A model generated the notes under the pieces. The model saw nothing but the letters and a program-made list of their open reading frames with translations. It was not told where the DNA came from and searched no databases. This document shows, in pieces, positions 13,244 to 14,667 of a DNA stretch of 14,667 nt. The first letter of the stretch is position 1. Each line of letters starts with the position of its first letter. A program made the translations under genes and the position numbers. Source of the DNA: Pseudomonadaceae bacterium UBA5811 (GTDB lineage Bacteria; Pseudomonadota; Gammaproteobacteria; Pseudomonadales; Pseudomonadaceae); NCBI GenBank assembly GCA_002417905.1, contig DIDB01000220.1:1-14667 (forward strand), given 5' to 3'.

Positions 13244-14667
13244 ATGGCTGATCTTCTTTCCATTGGCGCCTCCGGGCTGGCCGCCAGCCAGACGGCGCTT
13301 TCGGTAACCGGCAATAACGTGACCAACGCGGATACGGAGGGCTACAGCCGCCAGACCGTCAGCCAGAGCAGTGCCCTGTCCACCAAACAGGGCAACTTCT
13401 ATCTGGGGAATGGCACCACCCTGGCTGACGTGCGCCGGGTCTACAGCAGCTACCTGGGGACCCAGCTGCAGGTGGCTACGGCACTGAGCAGTGATGCCCA
13501 GAGTTACTCCACCCAGGCCAGCTCGGTGGATTCCCTGCTGAGTGATGGCACCACGGGTATCAGCACCGTACTGCAGAACCTGTTTTCTGCCTTGCAGACC
13601 GCCTCCTCCTTGCCGGATGACACGGGAACCCGGCAGCAGCTGCTGGCCCAGGCGGATAGCCTGAGTGACCGTTTCAACTCGGTTTACAGCCAGCTGGACG
13701 GCCAGAACAGCAGCATCAACCAGCAGTTGTCCAGCTTGACGACCAATGTCAATAAACTGACCAGCAGCATTGCCCAGTACAACCAGCAGATTGCCACGCT
13801 GTCAGCCAACGCCAGCGGGGCTGAACCCAATGACCTGCTGGATGCCAGGGACGAGGCGGTACGCCAGCTGAACGAAACCATCGGCGCCACCGTGGTTAAC
13901 CAGAACGGCACCTATAACGTCTATCTCAATGGCTCCGGACAGCCGCTGGTCATGGGAAACAGTGCCTCCACCCTGTCGGTAAGCCCCAGTAAAAGCGACC
14001 CCACCCAGTACGGCGTTACCCTGACCCGCAACCAGTCCAGCCTGGACGTAACCTCAACGGTCACCGGAGGCGAAATGGGCGGTCTGCTGCGCTACCGCTC
14101 TGACATGCTGGACAGCACGACCAACGAACTGGGCCGGATGGCCCTGGTGGTGGCCGATACCCTGAACAGCCAGCTGCAGCAGGGTGTGGACCTGAATGGC
14201 GATATGGGCAGTGCGCTGTTTACGGATATCAATAGCACGGATGCCGTCAGCCAGCGCAGTGTGGCCCAGAGCGGTAATGCCAGCAGCTCTGGCAATTTTG
14301 CGGTCACCATTGACGATACCAGCCAGCTGACCACCAGCAACTATCAGGTGCAGTTTACGGACAGCACCCATTACACCGTGACCCGTCTTTCGGATGGTAC
14401 GGTTTTCCCTGACAGTAATGGCTCGACCTATGATTCATCCGCCACTGAGGATCCGGTGATTGACGGCTTTTCCCTGAGCCTGGACGGCACGGCAGCGGCA
14501 GGGGACAAATTCACCATCATGCCAACCCGCGACGCGGCCGGCGACATCAGTGTGGCCACGACCGATGCCAGCCAGCTGGCCCTGGCGGCGCCCCTGTCGG
14601 CCAGTCCCCTGTCGGACAATACCGGGCCGGCCAGCATTACCGAGGACCCATCTGGAAGCCTTACCCC
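13244..14667 (+). CDS. flgK: FlgK, first hook-filament junction protein, 3' end beyond the window
   Basis: FlgK (HAP1) joins the hook to the filament and replaces the FlgD cap. I read an uninterrupted frame from the ATG at 13244 to the window end, 474 complete codons with no stop. The N-terminus MADLLSIGASGLAASQTAL, followed by TGNNVTNADTEGYSRQ, is the FlgK signature. After it come helical stretches with FSALQTASSLPDDTGTRQQ and PNDLLDARDEAVRQLNE, then a variable surface domain. The C-terminal helix expected to bind FlgN is not in view. The start has only a weak AGG-like site, which suggests translation coupled to flgJ eight bases upstream. Assignment is firm; the full length is unknown. Confidence 0.95.
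   Translation, partial: MADLLSIGASGLAASQTALSVTGNNVTNADTEGYSRQTVSQSSALSTKQGNFYLGNGTTLADVRRVYSSYLGTQLQVATALSSDAQSYSTQASSVDSLLSDGTTGISTVLQNLFSALQTASSLPDDTGTRQQLLAQADSLSDRFNSVYSQLDGQNSSINQQLSSLTTNVNKLTSSIAQYNQQIATLSANASGAEPNDLLDARDEAVRQLNETIGATVVNQNGTYNVYLNGSGQPLVMGNSASTLSVSPSKSDPTQYGVTLTRNQSSLDVTSTVTGGEMGGLLRYRSDMLDSTTNELGRMALVVADTLNSQLQQGVDLNGDMGSALFTDINSTDAVSQRSVAQSGNASSSGNFAVTIDDTSQLTTSNYQVQFTDSTHYTVTRLSDGTVFPDSNGSTYDSSATEDPVIDGFSLSLDGTAAAGDKFTIMPTRDAAGDISVATTDASQLALAAPLSASPLSDNTGPASITEDPSGSLT

Overview
This window carries most of the flagellar axial-structure locus of a motile Gram-negative bacterium. Gene order (PilZ brake, flgN, flgM and flgA on the minus strand, then cheV, cheR and flgBCDEFGHIJK on the plus strand), the presence of L- and P-ring genes, the fused rod-cap/muramidase FlgJ and the sigma-54/sigma-28 promoters all point to a gammaproteobacterium of the Pseudomonas/Oceanospirillales type. 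CheV and CheR look particularly Pseudomonas-like. The genus cannot be named from the sequence alone.

Layout. (1) 1-344: the 3' end of an IS200/IS605-family element, holding the C-terminus of a TnpB (OrfB) RNA-guided nuclease and the right-end hairpin. The overlapping guide RNA should run out of the element into the gap beside the flagellar genes. (2) 388-1972, minus strand: a flgM-flgN-ycgR operon (anti-sigma-28 factor, hook-junction chaperone, c-di-GMP brake) behind a good sigma-28 promoter at 2008-2034. (3) 2067-2816, minus strand: flgA, the P-ring chaperone, with a sigma-54-type site almost on top of its start codon. (4) 2882-4720, plus strand: cheV-cheR, closed by an intrinsic terminator. 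(5) 4899-8439: flgB-flgC-flgD-flgE (proximal rod, hook cap, hook), directly behind a near-consensus sigma-54 promoter and closed by a perfect-stem terminator. (6) 8618 to the end of the window: flgF-flgG-flgH-flgI-flgJ-flgK (distal rod, L ring, P ring, rod cap/muramidase, first hook-filament junction protein), behind its own sigma-54 promoter. flgK runs off the window.

How it works together. Sigma-54 promoters serve the rod, ring and hook genes. Once the hook is complete, FlgM is exported and releases sigma-28, which switches on late genes. Here these include flgM itself, the FlgN chaperone and the PilZ brake. This fits the class II/III/IV hierarchy known from Pseudomonas aeruginosa.

Most of the window is ordinary and well conserved. 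The parts most worth a second look are the TnpB right end with its predicted guide, the enlarged low-GC FlgE insert with two flagellin-type (Flagellin_IN-like) repeats, and the near-leaderless arrangement at flgA. I see no tRNA, rRNA or CRISPR array and no gene-free stretch longer than 300 bases. I found no clearly undescribed system.
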